Assembly (NCBI RefSeq): GCF_002374315.1
Contig: NZ_NWUX01000026.1
Location: 1 to 60,042, forward strand
Reading direction: 5' to 3'
Length of the DNA stretch: 60,042 nt
DNA from: Vreelandella nigrificans
Lineage (GTDB): Bacteria > Pseudomonadota > Gammaproteobacteria > Pseudomonadales > Halomonadaceae
Shown here in pieces: positions 17,304 through 26,112 of the stretch; position 1 is the stretch's first letter, and every line of letters begins with the position of its first letter. Below the pieces are notes generated by a model. The model made no database searches and was not told the DNA's origin. It saw only the letters and a program-made list of their open reading frames with translations. Both the position numbers and the translations under genes were made by a program.

Positions 17304-18170
17304 ATGCGCGCTATTTTTCTTGTCGATAACGGCTCACTACGGCCTCAGGCAACCCGCAACCTGCGCCGCGTGGCGCTTGCGCTCAGCGAACTGATAGGCG
17401 AAAGCGTGCAGGCGGCCTCGTTGCTGCACTCCAATAAGATTCCCGCGGAAGAGGTTGGTGGTGTTCCCGCGACCACCCTTGGCCCGGCCGCGGAACGCAG
17501 TGCTGAACAGGGGGCAACGGAGATTATCGTGTTGCCGTTCTTCTTCGGACCCAGCAAAGCACTAACTGGTTACCTGCCAGAGCGCATGGCAGCGCTGCAG
17601 GCGCGTTTCCCCCAGGTATGCGTTCGTGTGGCCCAACCGCTGGTGGATGAGCGGGGCAATAACGACCTGCGCTTAGCCAAACTGCTGGCCGACAACGTGC
17701 GCGACAAGCGCCAGGCTGGGACGACGCCACTCGTGGCACTAGTGGATCATGGTAGCCCGATTCCTGAGGTGACGGCTGTGCGCAACCGCCTGGCTGGGCA
17801 GTTAAGTGTGCTATTGGCAGATGAGGTGCGCTGCGTAGCGGCGGCATCCATGGAGCGCCGTGAAGGCGATGAATATCGCTTTAACGAACCGCTGTTGGAG
17901 CACTTGCTGGATACACCGGAGTTCCAAACAGGCCCGGTGATCTTAGCAATGTTGTTTCTCTCGCCGGGGCGTCATGCAGGTGAAGGTGGTGATATTGCTG
18001 AGATTTGCTCTGCTGCTGAGCAGCGTCACCCTGGCTTGAACACCAGGATTACCGGATTGGTTGGAGAGCATCCTGGTGTGGTTGATATTCTCCATACGCG
18101 GCTTCGTCAAGCGCTTGATGGAGAACGCTTTCTGCTGGAATTACCTGCTTTGCAAAGCCACTCTCATTAG
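17304..18170 (+). CDS. CbiX/SirB-type chelatase-family protein
   Basis: This is a 288-residue protein with two related halves, each starting with a CbiX-like strand and loop: FLVDNGSLRP (residues 5-14) and ALVDHGSPIPEVTAVRN (near residue 148). IIVLPFFFGPSKALTGYLPE and FLSPGRHAGEGGDI are the two metal-pocket loops. Proteins of this family insert cobalt, iron or nickel into sirohydrochlorin-type rings. In the N-terminal half the usual metal-binding His of the HGS loop is Asn (DNGS), so one site may be inactive. The nearby genes give no tetrapyrrole context, so the metal and ring are unknown. A frame-true stop lies 83 bp before ybiT. Confidence 0.8.
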   Translation: MRAIFLVDNGSLRPQATRNLRRVALALSELIGESVQAASLLHSNKIPAEEVGGVPATTLGPAAERSAEQGATEIIVLPFFFGPSKALTGYLPERMAALQARFPQVCVRVAQPLVDERGNNDLRLAKLLADNVRDKRQAGTTPLVALVDHGSPIPEVTAVRNRLAGQLSVLLADEVRCVAAASMERREGDEYRFNEPLLEHLLDTPEFQTGPVILAMLFLSPGRHAGEGGDIAEICSAAEQRHPGLNTRITGLVGEHPGVVDILHTRLRQALDGERFLLELPALQSHSH

Positions 18171-18176
18171 GCGGGA

Positions 18177-18234
18177 GGTGTAACGTTGTCCAAAGGCGCG
18201 TAGAATCGCGGGCCTTTGCAAGTGCAATTACACC
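18177..18234 (+). promoter_or_regulatory. Nested hairpin leader upstream of ybiT
   Basis: An outer stem can form between GGTGTAACGTTG (18177-18188) and CAATTACACC (18225-18234). It encloses CAAAGG (18191-18196) paired with CCTTTG (18213-18218) and CGCG paired with CGCG. The structure fills the 83-bp gap before the ABC-F gene, whose relatives are often controlled by leader attenuation. Function is inferred. Confidence 0.45.
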
Positions 18235-18253
18235 GTTAACCAGGGCTGAAATC

Positions 18254-19843
18254 TTGATCGCAACCGCCAACATCACCATGCAGTTTGGGGCTAAGCCCCT
18301 GTTTGAAAATGTTTCCGTCAAATTTAATAACGGCAATCGCTACGGTTTGATTGGCGCCAATGGTTGCGGTAAGTCCACCTTTATGAAAATTCTGGGTGGT
18401 GAGCTTGAGCCCTCTTCCGGCCAGGTAATGCTCGATAGCAGTACGCGGTTGGGTAAGCTGCGCCAGGACCAGTTCGCTTATGAGAACGAGCGCGTCATCG
18501 ACACGGTCATTATGGGTAATGCCGAGCTATGGAAGGTTGCCGCCGAGCGCGAGCGCATCTACTCTCTGGCCGAAATGAGTGAAGCCGATGGCATGGCGGT
18601 GGCGGACCTTGAGGTGCGTTTTGCCGAGTTAGACGGCTATACCGCTGAATCTCGCGCCGGTGAGTTATTGCTGGGGCTTGGTATTCCTATTGAGCAGCAT
18701 ACCGGCCCGATGAGTGAAGTAGCCCCAGGCTGGAAGTTGCGCGTACTGCTGGCTCAGGCGCTATTTTCTGACCCTGATGTACTGCTACTCGACGAGCCCA
18801 CCAACCACCTGGATATTAATACTATCCGTTGGCTGGAAGATATTCTCAAAGCGCGCAGCAGCACGATGATTATCATCTCTCACGATCGCCACTTTTTGAA
18901 TAGCGTGTGTACGCATATGGCGGATCTGGATTACGGTGAAATTACTCTGTTCCCTGGCAATTACGACGACTACATGACAGCGGCCACTGCTGCCCGTGAG
19001 CGCCAGCATTCGGATAATGCCAAGAAGAAAGCCCAAATTGCTGAGCTACAGCAGTTTGTTAGCCGCTTTTCGGCCAACGCTTCTAAGGCCAAACAAGCCA
19101 CCTCACGGGCGCGTCAGATTGATAAGATCAAGCTAGAGGATATCAAGCCTTCCAGCCGTATCAGTCCGTTTATCCGCTTTGAGCAGAACAAAAAGATCCA
19201 CCGCAATGCCGTGAACGTTGATTCGGTCACTAAAGGCTACGACGATGAGAAGCCGCTTTTTGAGCGTTTCTCGATGACGGTGGAAGCGGGCGAGCGCATA
19301 GCCATTATCGGCCCCAACGGCATTGGCAAAACCACGCTGCTGAAAACTCTGGCAGGTGATTTGCGTCCGGATGTTGGTGAGGTGAAGTGGACCGATGCCG
19401 CTGAAATTGGCATGTTTGCTCAAGACCATACCGATGACTTTGCCGTAGATGCCACGCTGTTTGAGTGGATGGGGCAGTGGACCAAAGGTGGCGAGCAGGT
19501 AGTGCGCGGCGCCCTGGGGCGGATGCTGTTTTCCAGCGACGATATTGGCAAGTCAGTAAAAGTTATTTCCGGTGGTGAACAGGGGCGGATGCTGTTTGGC
19601 AAGCTAACACTCACCAACCCTAACGTGCTGTTAATGGATGAGCCGACCAACCACTTGGATATGGAGTCTATTGAGGCACTCAACTTAGCGCTGGAAAACT
19701 ACCCTGGCACGCTGATGTTTGTGAGCCACGACCGAGAGTTTGTTTCATCGCTAGCCACGCGCATTATCGATATGCAGCCCGATGGCATTGTTGACTTCAG
19801 TGGTAGCTACGATGACTACCTGCGTAGCCAGGGAGTTGTGTAA
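18254..19843 (+). CDS. ybiT: ABC-F family translation ATPase YbiT
   Basis: This is a 529-residue protein with two ABC ATPase domains and no membrane segments. The first Walker A, GANGCGKST, is near residue 36 and its Walker B, LLLDEPTNHLD, near residue 178. The linker holds the basic P-site tRNA-interaction segment (ANASKAKQATSRARQIDKI). The second Walker A, GPNGIGKTT, is near residue 354, followed by SGGEQGRM and LLMDEPTNHLD. It is close to E. coli YbiT throughout, including length. ABC-F proteins act on ribosomes to relieve stalling. The start is TTG at 18254, which matches the E. coli N terminus (second residue onward) better than any later ATG. Confidence 0.95.
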   Translation: MIATANITMQFGAKPLFENVSVKFNNGNRYGLIGANGCGKSTFMKILGGELEPSSGQVMLDSSTRLGKLRQDQFAYENERVIDTVIMGNAELWKVAAERERIYSLAEMSEADGMAVADLEVRFAELDGYTAESRAGELLLGLGIPIEQHTGPMSEVAPGWKLRVLLAQALFSDPDVLLLDEPTNHLDINTIRWLEDILKARSSTMIIISHDRHFLNSVCTHMADLDYGEITLFPGNYDDYMTAATAARERQHSDNAKKKAQIAELQQFVSRFSANASKAKQATSRARQIDKIKLEDIKPSSRISPFIRFEQNKKIHRNAVNVDSVTKGYDDEKPLFERFSMTVEAGERIAIIGPNGIGKTTLLKTLAGDLRPDVGEVKWTDAAEIGMFAQDHTDDFAVDATLFEWMGQWTKGGEQVVRGALGRMLFSSDDIGKSVKVISGGEQGRMLFGKLTLTNPNVLLMDEPTNHLDMESIEALNLALENYPGTLMFVSHDREFVSSLATRIIDMQPDGIVDFSGSYDDYLRSQGVV

Positions 19844-19847
19844 ACGG

Positions 19848-20444
19848 CTAGTCAACAATCTGCGCGTAGGTTTCTGCAGTGGCTGATTGGTGCTTGGTAT
19901 CCAATACATTGGCATTGAAGAGTGTTGCTGCTTCTTTGGCAAGCTCAACAAAAATAACCATTTGCTGGTTGCGGCGTTTACGCAGTGGCGGCTTGACGAT
20001 TAGGCTAATACCTTTGATCGTTTCGCTGCCATGTTCATCTCTGAATAGATCAGGCAATTCGCCGGGTAAAAACGCATTGGCAATAGTAATGGGGTTGGCA
20101 GGTTGCTCCCCATCAATTAAGTATATTTTTTTAAGTGGGTCGTAGTGGGCGTTTTTTTCACGCAACCACTCAGTAAGGCGCTCGTCTGAACTGTTACTTG
20201 GCTGATCAAAAATAATAAAGAGTGAGTGCTGTTTCACATTGTTAGTGCGCTTGACCGGTGAGGATGGTTCGGGTTGCTCCGGAGGGCGGTCTACTTTTAT
20301 CGTTTTGGGAGCTGCGGCTTTCACTTTTGCTGCGCGCCGTCGCTTTTGCCAGGGCACAATCACATAAATAAATATAGCGGTTGCCATGGCGCCTAATATC
20401 AGTGATGCGAAGGCTAGCAATATGATGGTGGTGGTGCGGTCCAT
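19848..20444 (-). CDS. Short ZipA-like membrane-anchored protein
   Basis: This is a 198-residue protein with one N-terminal membrane helix (about residues 7-29), a basic stretch (KRRRAAKVK), a Pro-rich linker (about residues 45-65) and a C-terminal alpha/beta domain (about residues 72-198). The order of elements and the segments around FIIFD, LREKNAHYD, ANAFLPGELPDLF, GISLIVKPP and the last helix resemble the FtsZ-binding domain of ZipA. True ZipA has a longer linker and normally sits beside ligA. This gene sits beside ybiT and a TspO-like fragment. It may be a ZipA paralogue or a distant relative with another partner. Similarity is by eye and moderate. Confidence 0.6.
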   Translation of the reverse strand: MDRTTTIILLAFASLILGAMATAIFIYVIVPWQKRRRAAKVKAAAPKTIKVDRPPEQPEPSSPVKRTNNVKQHSLFIIFDQPSNSSDERLTEWLREKNAHYDPLKKIYLIDGEQPANPITIANAFLPGELPDLFRDEHGSETIKGISLIVKPPLRKRRNQQMVIFVELAKEAATLFNANVLDTKHQSATAETYAQIVD

Positions 20445-20514
20445 ATTCTCAAAACCCTTTGTTTTTAATCAGCGCTCAGGCCTGGAGGGCGCCATGCAGA
20501 GGCGTTCAGCCATA

Positions 20515-20712
20515 TTAAGTGCGCCGTGCTGCAATGACTATCAGCAAGTAAAGTATGCCCCATGCAATAGGAAAAGCGATATCTGCCGGTGCCCATGAGG
20601 GCTTGCACAGCTCGCGGTACCAGCCGCCATCAGGGCGAAAGCGCGCACCGATGGAAACCGTAATGCCAACAAGCAGCAGCGATACCAAAAGTGCAAAGAG
20701 CGAACCGAGCAT
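20515..20712 (-). pseudogene. TspO/MBR-like protein, N-terminal third only
   Basis: The 65-residue product has two membrane helices and the TspO loop pattern GGWYRELCKPSWAPAD followed by WGILYLL. TspO proteins are about 160 residues with five helices. The remaining three helices are absent: none of the three frames of the 70 bases downstream continues the family pattern before the zipA-like gene begins. This could be a decayed tspO or a natural short form. The stop and start are clean, so translation is possible. Confidence 0.6.
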
Positions 20713-20877
20713 GGCCCACCCATATGTAAAAATGGAAGAATCAATAGCCTAGCAGTGAATGTTCACTGGGCCTATGCTACTTGCCCTGCAAGGGGTGTAC
20801 CGAGATATGTAATCAAAGTTTACCGTACAGCCTCAACGCAGTATCGTGTAATCAACAGCCTAAATAAAGCGCTCCTC

Positions 20878-21723
20878 ATGAGATACGGTTCTTCAACAGC
20901 TGATGTTGACTGTGCTTTCCTTGCTAATGCAAGTAGCGCTGCTTGGCACCGACATCTTGCCAGCCTAGTGTACTCTACGGGCCAGCGAGATTTTCCCGCT
21001 CGGCTGGAGCAGGTGCTACGCGCGGTAACGGGATTCGATACGATTCTTATCAATACCTATAAAGGGCGTAACAGACCGCTACTGATACACGATGACTACC
21101 CAGCGGAAAATCGCCAACAGGCGATCGACCGTTATCTCAGCGGGGCCTATTTACTGGATCCATTTTTTACGGCTATAAGCGATGGGGTCGATAATGGGGT
21201 GCATCGCTTGCGGGAGCTGGCGCCAGACCGTTTTGAGTCTAGTGATTATTACGCGCACTACTATCGTTCGTTAGGGTTGGTCGATGAGGTAGGTCTCTTT
21301 GTGCGTATCGGAGAAGATGTCTTGATGGTGGTGTCATTAGGGTTTCAGGCCGATGCTCCTCTTAAGCGTCGCTCTCTGCAAATATTGAGAAATGTGGCAC
21401 CGCTGGTCGAGGTCTTGCTAATAGAGTTTTGGAAATGGCAGGGCGCGATTTTCCAGAAAACTCTGGAAAAAGACGCCCCGGTGGAAGCTGCCTTTGCAAG
21501 TTTTGGCCGTGAGCTACTAACGGCGCGTGAGCAAGAGATTGTACGCCTGCTGTTAGCGGGGCACTCCACCAAGTCAGCGGCTCGAGAGCTTGATATCAGT
21601 GACGGAACCGTAAAGGTACATCGCAAACATATTTATCAGCGTTTGGATATTTCCAGCCAATCGCAGCTTTTTCAGCTGTTTCTTGAGCACGTGGCGTTGA
21701 TTTCCCGGCAATTGAGAGGTTAG
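20878..21723 (+). CDS. LuxR-type helix-turn-helix transcriptional regulator
   Basis: This is a 281-residue protein. The C-terminal LuxR/NarL helix-turn-helix is clear at about residues 218-270 (LTAREQEIVRLLLAGHSTKS, then DISDGTVKVHRKHIYQRL). The N-terminal half has an alpha/beta sensory domain with no receiver aspartate, so it is not a two-component regulator. The ATG at 20878 is chosen because the sequence before it lacks a recognisable domain; an in-frame ATG at 20755 is possible. It converges with the agmatine-module dehydrogenase 13 bp away and is the nearest regulator gene to that module. Control of polyamine genes is inference. Confidence 0.8.
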   Translation: MRYGSSTADVDCAFLANASSAAWHRHLASLVYSTGQRDFPARLEQVLRAVTGFDTILINTYKGRNRPLLIHDDYPAENRQQAIDRYLSGAYLLDPFFTAISDGVDNGVHRLRELAPDRFESSDYYAHYYRSLGLVDEVGLFVRIGEDVLMVVSLGFQADAPLKRRSLQILRNVAPLVEVLLIEFWKWQGAIFQKTLEKDAPVEAAFASFGRELLTAREQEIVRLLLAGHSTKSAARELDISDGTVKVHRKHIYQRLDISSQSQLFQLFLEHVALISRQLRG

Positions 21724-21736
21724 CGCCACCGTTTCC

Positions 21737-23230
21737 TTATGTTTGTAGCGACATCCAGATGGTTTTGATCTCGGTATACTCATCAAGCGAATGAAGCGAC
21801 TTATCCCGCCCGTTGCCTGATTGCTTAACACCACCGAATGGTACTGTCATATCCGGCCCCGCCCAGTTGTTTACGTACACTTGCCCAGACTGGAGCTTGC
21901 GTGAAACGCGCATCACACGGTCAATATCCTGACTCCAAACCCCCGCTGCCAAGCCGAAGTCACTATCGTTAGCGAGCGCAAGCGCTTCGTCTTCGTTATC
22001 GAAGCCAAATACCGCTAGCACCGGGCCGAAGACTTCCTCACGACCGACCGCCATATCAGGCGTAACGTCATCGAAAATCGTGGGTGGGATAAATAGCCCA
22101 GGGCCGCTAAGCGGTTCTCCACCGGCTCTTAGCGTAGCTCCCTCTTTCTGGCCCTGGTGTATATAGTCGAGCACTCGGCGGTATTGGGTCTCGTCCACCA
22201 TGGCACCCATAAAGCTTTCTGGGTCTAGTGGATCTCCCGGCTGCATTTGCTCGGCGGCTTTTACCACTCGGGCCACAAAATCTTTACGGATACTGTTTTC
22301 TACCAACAAACGAGAGCCTGCAATACAGACCTCGCCCTGATTGTGGAAGATAGCCGTTGCGGCATGCTGGGCAGCTTTGTCGAGATTCTGGCAGTCCGCA
22401 AAGATGATGTTGGGGCTTTTGCCTCCGCACTCTAAATAGACGCGCTTCAGATTTGACTGCCCTGCGTACTGCATCAGCTGTTTGCCGACCTGTGTTGAGC
22501 CGGTAAAAGCGAGGCAGTCGACTTGCATGGAGAGCGCCAGCGCTTTACCTACCGTATGACCATAGCCGGGCAGCACCTGAAAAACACCCATGGGCAGGCC
22601 CGCTTGCTGGGATAAACTAGCAAGGCGCAGCGCGGACAGCGGTGATTTTTCTGATGGTTTAAGGATGACGCTATTACCTGCTGCTAAGGCAGGGGCGATT
22701 TTCCAGGCGGTCATCATTAGCGGGAAGTTCCACGGCACTATTGCCGCAACGACACCCAAGGGTTCACGAACGATAAGCCCTAAATTGTTATCACCCGTGG
22801 GGGCAACTTCACCATAAAGTTTGTCGATGCTTTCCGCGGTATAGCGCAAACAGCTGATGGCTCCGTCGATATCACCCAAAGCGCTTGAAATAGGCTTGCC
22901 CATATCGAGCGTATCGAGCAGTGCCAGTTCATGCTTGTGGTCCTGCATTAAGTCAGCAAGCTTAAGAAGAGTGACTTTACGCTGTGTCGGTGAGCGCTGC
23001 GCCCAATCGCCCCGTTGGAAAGCTTCTCGGGCGGCTTGAGCCGCGAGTGCAGCGTCAGCGTCGTCACAGCTTGCCACCTCGGCTAACACCTTTCCGGTAG
23101 CTGGGTTAATCGTGGTAAGCGTGTTGCCACTCTGGGCATCCATAAAGCGGTCGTTGATATACGCACGGGTTTCGAAATCGAGCTTTTCTGCCAACGCTTG
23201 CCACTCGGCCTGGTTGGTTGGGGGGGTCAT
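21737..23230 (-). CDS. puuC: PuuC-like aldehyde dehydrogenase (agmatine module copy)
   Basis: This is a 497-residue aldehyde dehydrogenase that closely matches PuuC (gamma-glutamyl-gamma-aminobutyraldehyde dehydrogenase) and the second copy at 37368-38870. Motifs include IPWNFPLMM, FTGSTQVGKQL, LECGGKSPN with the catalytic Glu near residue 270, HNQGEVCIAGS with the catalytic Cys near residue 304, EEVFGPV and FGGVKQSGNGRDKS. It should oxidise 4-aminobutanal or its glutamylated form to GABA or gamma-glutamyl-GABA. A GGAGG site precedes the start, which overlaps the carbamoylase stop by 4 bp, so the two are cotranslated. No PuuA or PuuB is in this module, which favours 4-aminobutanal as substrate. 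Confidence 0.88.
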   Translation of the reverse strand: MTPPTNQAEWQALAEKLDFETRAYINDRFMDAQSGNTLTTINPATGKVLAEVASCDDADAALAAQAAREAFQRGDWAQRSPTQRKVTLLKLADLMQDHKHELALLDTLDMGKPISSALGDIDGAISCLRYTAESIDKLYGEVAPTGDNNLGLIVREPLGVVAAIVPWNFPLMMTAWKIAPALAAGNSVILKPSEKSPLSALRLASLSQQAGLPMGVFQVLPGYGHTVGKALALSMQVDCLAFTGSTQVGKQLMQYAGQSNLKRVYLECGGKSPNIIFADCQNLDKAAQHAATAIFHNQGEVCIAGSRLLVENSIRKDFVARVVKAAEQMQPGDPLDPESFMGAMVDETQYRRVLDYIHQGQKEGATLRAGGEPLSGPGLFIPPTIFDDVTPDMAVGREEVFGPVLAVFGFDNEDEALALANDSDFGLAAGVWSQDIDRVMRVSRKLQSGQVYVNNWAGPDMTVPFGGVKQSGNGRDKSLHSLDEYTEIKTIWMSLQT

Positions 23231-24474
23231 GCGTTAACCTCCAGGCTGTTGGCGTTTGCGATAAGGGCATCACAGAGCGTTTGTGCGCCGAGCGCGCAGT
23301 GCTCCGGTGTGGAATACTCCGCCTCGTTATGGCTAATACCATCACGACAGGGAATAAACAGCATCGCAGTGGGGGCTACCCGAGAAACGTAGACAGCATC
23401 GTGACCTGCGCCACTCATCATACGGCGGTAGGGAATGTCCTGGCATTTGGCTGCTTTTTCAAGCGCGGCAACACATTGCTTGTCAAATTCAACCACGGGA
23501 GATGCCCAGGTACGCTCCAGATCCACGGCTACACCAAACGTATTGGTAATGTCTGCTAACTCGCTATGAAGACGCTCTTCGAGTGTGTCTAATTGCGCTT
23601 CCACGACATGGCGAAGGTCAACGGTCAGGCTGACCTTGGCAGGGATCACGTTGCGGGAAGGCGTATCTATTTCAAGGCAGCCAAAAGTTACCTTGGTATC
23701 GCCGCTGGTATCGTATGCCGCATGGGTGTACAGGCGGTCAATTAACCTCGCGGCGGCGGCTAGTGCGTCATGGCGATAAGACATTGGGGTAGTGCCCGCA
23801 TGGGCTGCACTACCTTGGATCGTCAGATCAAACCAGCGCATACCCTGTACGCCTGTGACAATCCCAATTGCCAGCTCCTCTTCTTCAAGCACTGGGCCTT
23901 GCTCAATATGTAGCTCAAAAAAGCTGGCTAGTTGCGGCTCTCCAATAGGCAGGTTGCCTTTAAAGCCCGTCTCTTCAAGCGCTTGCCCAAAGGTAACACC
24001 ATTGGCATCCTGCCTAGCTAAAGTTTCCTCAACTGCGAAAACACCCGCATAGGTACCAGACGCTACCATGGCCGGTGCAAAGCGACTGCCTTCCTCATTG
24101 GTCCAGACGATAAGTTCAAGCGGACGTTCGGTGACTACATTGTGATCGTGCAGGGTGCGCAGCACTTCTAAGCCGGCCAGCACGCCCAGAACACCATCGA
24201 AGCGCCCGCCTTTGGGTTGAGTATCTAGATGGCTGCCTGTCGCCACAGGTTTAAGGTCGTTACGCTTACCCGGTCGGCGGATAAAAAGATTGCCGACGCC
24301 ATCAACACGAACTTGGCAGCCAATTTCTTCACACCACTCAATCAATAGGTGCCTACCGGCGGCATCCTCCTGGGTGAGCGCCAAACGGTTACTGCCGCCG
24401 TTGGGGGTAGCGCCGATCTCTGCCATCGCCATTAAACTTGACCAAAGTCGCTGACCATCAATAGCAATCTGCAT
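23227..24474 (-). CDS. M20-family N-carbamoyl amidohydrolase (HyuC/AllC type)
   Basis: This is a 415-residue zinc amidohydrolase of the carbamoylase/allantoate amidohydrolase family. Metal-binding segments are visible: GSHLDTQPKGGRFDG near residue 82 (His, Asp), NEEGSRF near residue 128 (Glu), ELHIEQGPVLE near residue 192 (His) and GAGHDA near residue 380 (His). It is cotranscribed with a puuC copy and divergent from an aminotransferase, an NhaC-type antiporter and agmatine deiminase. Agmatine deiminase makes N-carbamoylputrescine, normally cleaved by the nitrilase-fold AguB, which is absent here. This protein is the natural candidate for that step. Beta-ureidopropionase or an N-carbamoyl amino acid hydrolase is the alternative. 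Confidence 0.85.
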   Translation of the reverse strand: MQIAIDGQRLWSSLMAMAEIGATPNGGSNRLALTQEDAAGRHLLIEWCEEIGCQVRVDGVGNLFIRRPGKRNDLKPVATGSHLDTQPKGGRFDGVLGVLAGLEVLRTLHDHNVVTERPLELIVWTNEEGSRFAPAMVASGTYAGVFAVEETLARQDANGVTFGQALEETGFKGNLPIGEPQLASFFELHIEQGPVLEEEELAIGIVTGVQGMRWFDLTIQGSAAHAGTTPMSYRHDALAAAARLIDRLYTHAAYDTSGDTKVTFGCLEIDTPSRNVIPAKVSLTVDLRHVVEAQLDTLEERLHSELADITNTFGVAVDLERTWASPVVEFDKQCVAALEKAAKCQDIPYRRMMSGAGHDAVYVSRVAPTAMLFIPCRDGISHNEAEYSTPEHCALGAQTLCDALIANANSLEVNA

Positions 24475-24638
24475 GGAATCCTCTTCTTATGCTTATAGGG
24501 TGATCTAAAGACTTTCACCTTAGGTGCCTAGTCGATAAGTCGATATACCCCAATGGGGATATATTCCTGGCATTGCCTACCCCGCTAGCCTGTGAACTCG
24601 CCTCAACAACGGCTTCCTAAATAAGCGAGGACAAGACG
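24475..24638. promoter_or_regulatory. Divergent control region of the agmatine module
   Basis: This 164-bp gap separates the carbamoylase-puuC unit from the aminotransferase-antiporter-aguA unit. It holds CCCCAATGGGG at 24548-24558, a 5-bp inverted repeat in an AT-rich surround (ATATA before, ATATAT after), which is a candidate operator. A GAGGAC ribosome-binding site precedes the aminotransferase start. No standard promoter boxes were assigned. Confidence 0.4.
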
Positions 24639-26042
24639 ATGACAAATAACAAGACTTCGGTAACCTACGACGCACAAGATCTTTGGCAAAAAGATAGAAA
24701 TCACTTTATCCATCCTTTTACGGACTTCAGCCTCTTCCATGAAAAAGGCTGTGATTTGATTACCAACAGCGAAGGGATCTATGTAGAGGATGTCCGTGGG
24801 AATCGCTTTATCGATGGCATCGCTGGATTGTGGTGTGTCAATGTAGGACATGGTCGTGCTGAGATAGGGCAAGCAATGGCTGACCAAGCGACCCGAATGG
24901 CTTATTTCTCAACCTTTAACAACCTCTCTAACGCACCTGCCACTGAGCTTGCCGCCAAACTGGCTGAACTTGCTCCTTCCCACTTGAACCATGTGTTCTA
25001 CAGTTGTGGTGGATCAACGGCTAACGATGCCACTATCCGTTTAGTGCATTACTACTTCAACCGCTTGGGCAAGCCAACCAAAAAGCACATTCTGTCACGT
25101 AATAACGCCTATCATGGCACCACCTATATGGCGGCAAGCCTTACCGGCATTGCGAGTAACAACTGGGAATTCGATACGCTCGATCACTTGGTAACGCATC
25201 TTAGCGAGGCTAACTGCTACCGCCGCCCTGAGGCAATGACGGAAGCCGAGTACTGTGACCATCTCGTTGATGAGCTGGAAAGTGCGATTGAGCGCATTGG
25301 CTCGGACAATATTGCAGCGTTTATCGCAGAACCCATTATGGGGGCTGGCGGTGTACTGATGGCTCCTCAGGGGTATCATGCGCGTATGCAGGCGGTATGT
25401 CGTGCCAACCATATTCTTTACATAGCAGATGAGGTGGTCACCGGTTTTGGCCGATTAGGGCATTTCTTTGCCTCTGAGGCAGTGTTTGATACCCAGCCTG
25501 ACATTATCAACGTAGCGAAAGGTCTCTCTTCTGGCTACGCTCCGCTTGGCGCCACGCTGATATCTGATGAGTTATATGCTGTCCTGAGTACTCCCCAGGG
25601 TCTTGGCGGGGTGCTGAGCACTGGCTTCACCTACTCAGGACATCCGGTCAGTTGTGCGGCAGCGCTTAAAAATATTGAGATTATTGAGCGTGAAGGAATT
25701 TGTGAAAACGTACGTGATGTTGGACCCTACCTTGAACGCAAACTCAAAACGTTAGCGGTCCACGAAACAGTTGGTGATATTCGTGGCAGTCATTTCATGA
25801 TGGCGATTGAAAACGTCGCTGATAAAACCACCAAAGAGCTGCTACCCGTTGAAGCACGTGTGGGTGACCGCGTGGCTGCCGAGGCACAAAAGCGTGGTTT
25901 AATTATCCGCCCAGTTGGTCACCTCAGCATTATCTCCCCGCCCCTAATTTGGTCTCGCCAGGTAGTCGATGAGGTTGTGGCCATTCTCGATGAGGCGTTT
26001 GCCGCGACCACGCTCTCTCTTAAAGCAGATGGTTACCTGTGA
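24639..26042 (+). CDS. Class III aminotransferase, putrescine/beta-alanine:pyruvate type
   Basis: This is a 467-residue fold-type I PLP enzyme. GIAGLWCVNVGHG near residue 60 and NAYHGTTYMAAS near residue 155 are class III segments. AFIAEPIMGAGG and IADEVVTGFGRLG provide the PLP-ring Asp. NVAKGLSSGYAPLGA carries the Schiff-base Lys near residue 293. The start HPFTDF and the whole layout resemble SpuC and the second copy at 35995-37371. In this module it would transfer the amino group of putrescine to pyruvate, giving 4-aminobutanal for the PuuC-like enzyme. A beta-alanine:pyruvate activity is the main alternative. Confidence 0.87.
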   Translation: MTNNKTSVTYDAQDLWQKDRNHFIHPFTDFSLFHEKGCDLITNSEGIYVEDVRGNRFIDGIAGLWCVNVGHGRAEIGQAMADQATRMAYFSTFNNLSNAPATELAAKLAELAPSHLNHVFYSCGGSTANDATIRLVHYYFNRLGKPTKKHILSRNNAYHGTTYMAASLTGIASNNWEFDTLDHLVTHLSEANCYRRPEAMTEAEYCDHLVDELESAIERIGSDNIAAFIAEPIMGAGGVLMAPQGYHARMQAVCRANHILYIADEVVTGFGRLGHFFASEAVFDTQPDIINVAKGLSSGYAPLGATLISDELYAVLSTPQGLGGVLSTGFTYSGHPVSCAAALKNIEIIEREGICENVRDVGPYLERKLKTLAVHETVGDIRGSHFMMAIENVADKTTKELLPVEARVGDRVAAEAQKRGLIIRPVGHLSIISPPLIWSRQVVDEVVAILDEAFAATTLSLKADGYL

Positions 26043-26112
26043 CGATAAGTGTCAAGGCGGGTACGATTACGCCCGCTTCGAGTCTTAATACAACGATAAA
26101 GAGACGCGGCCA

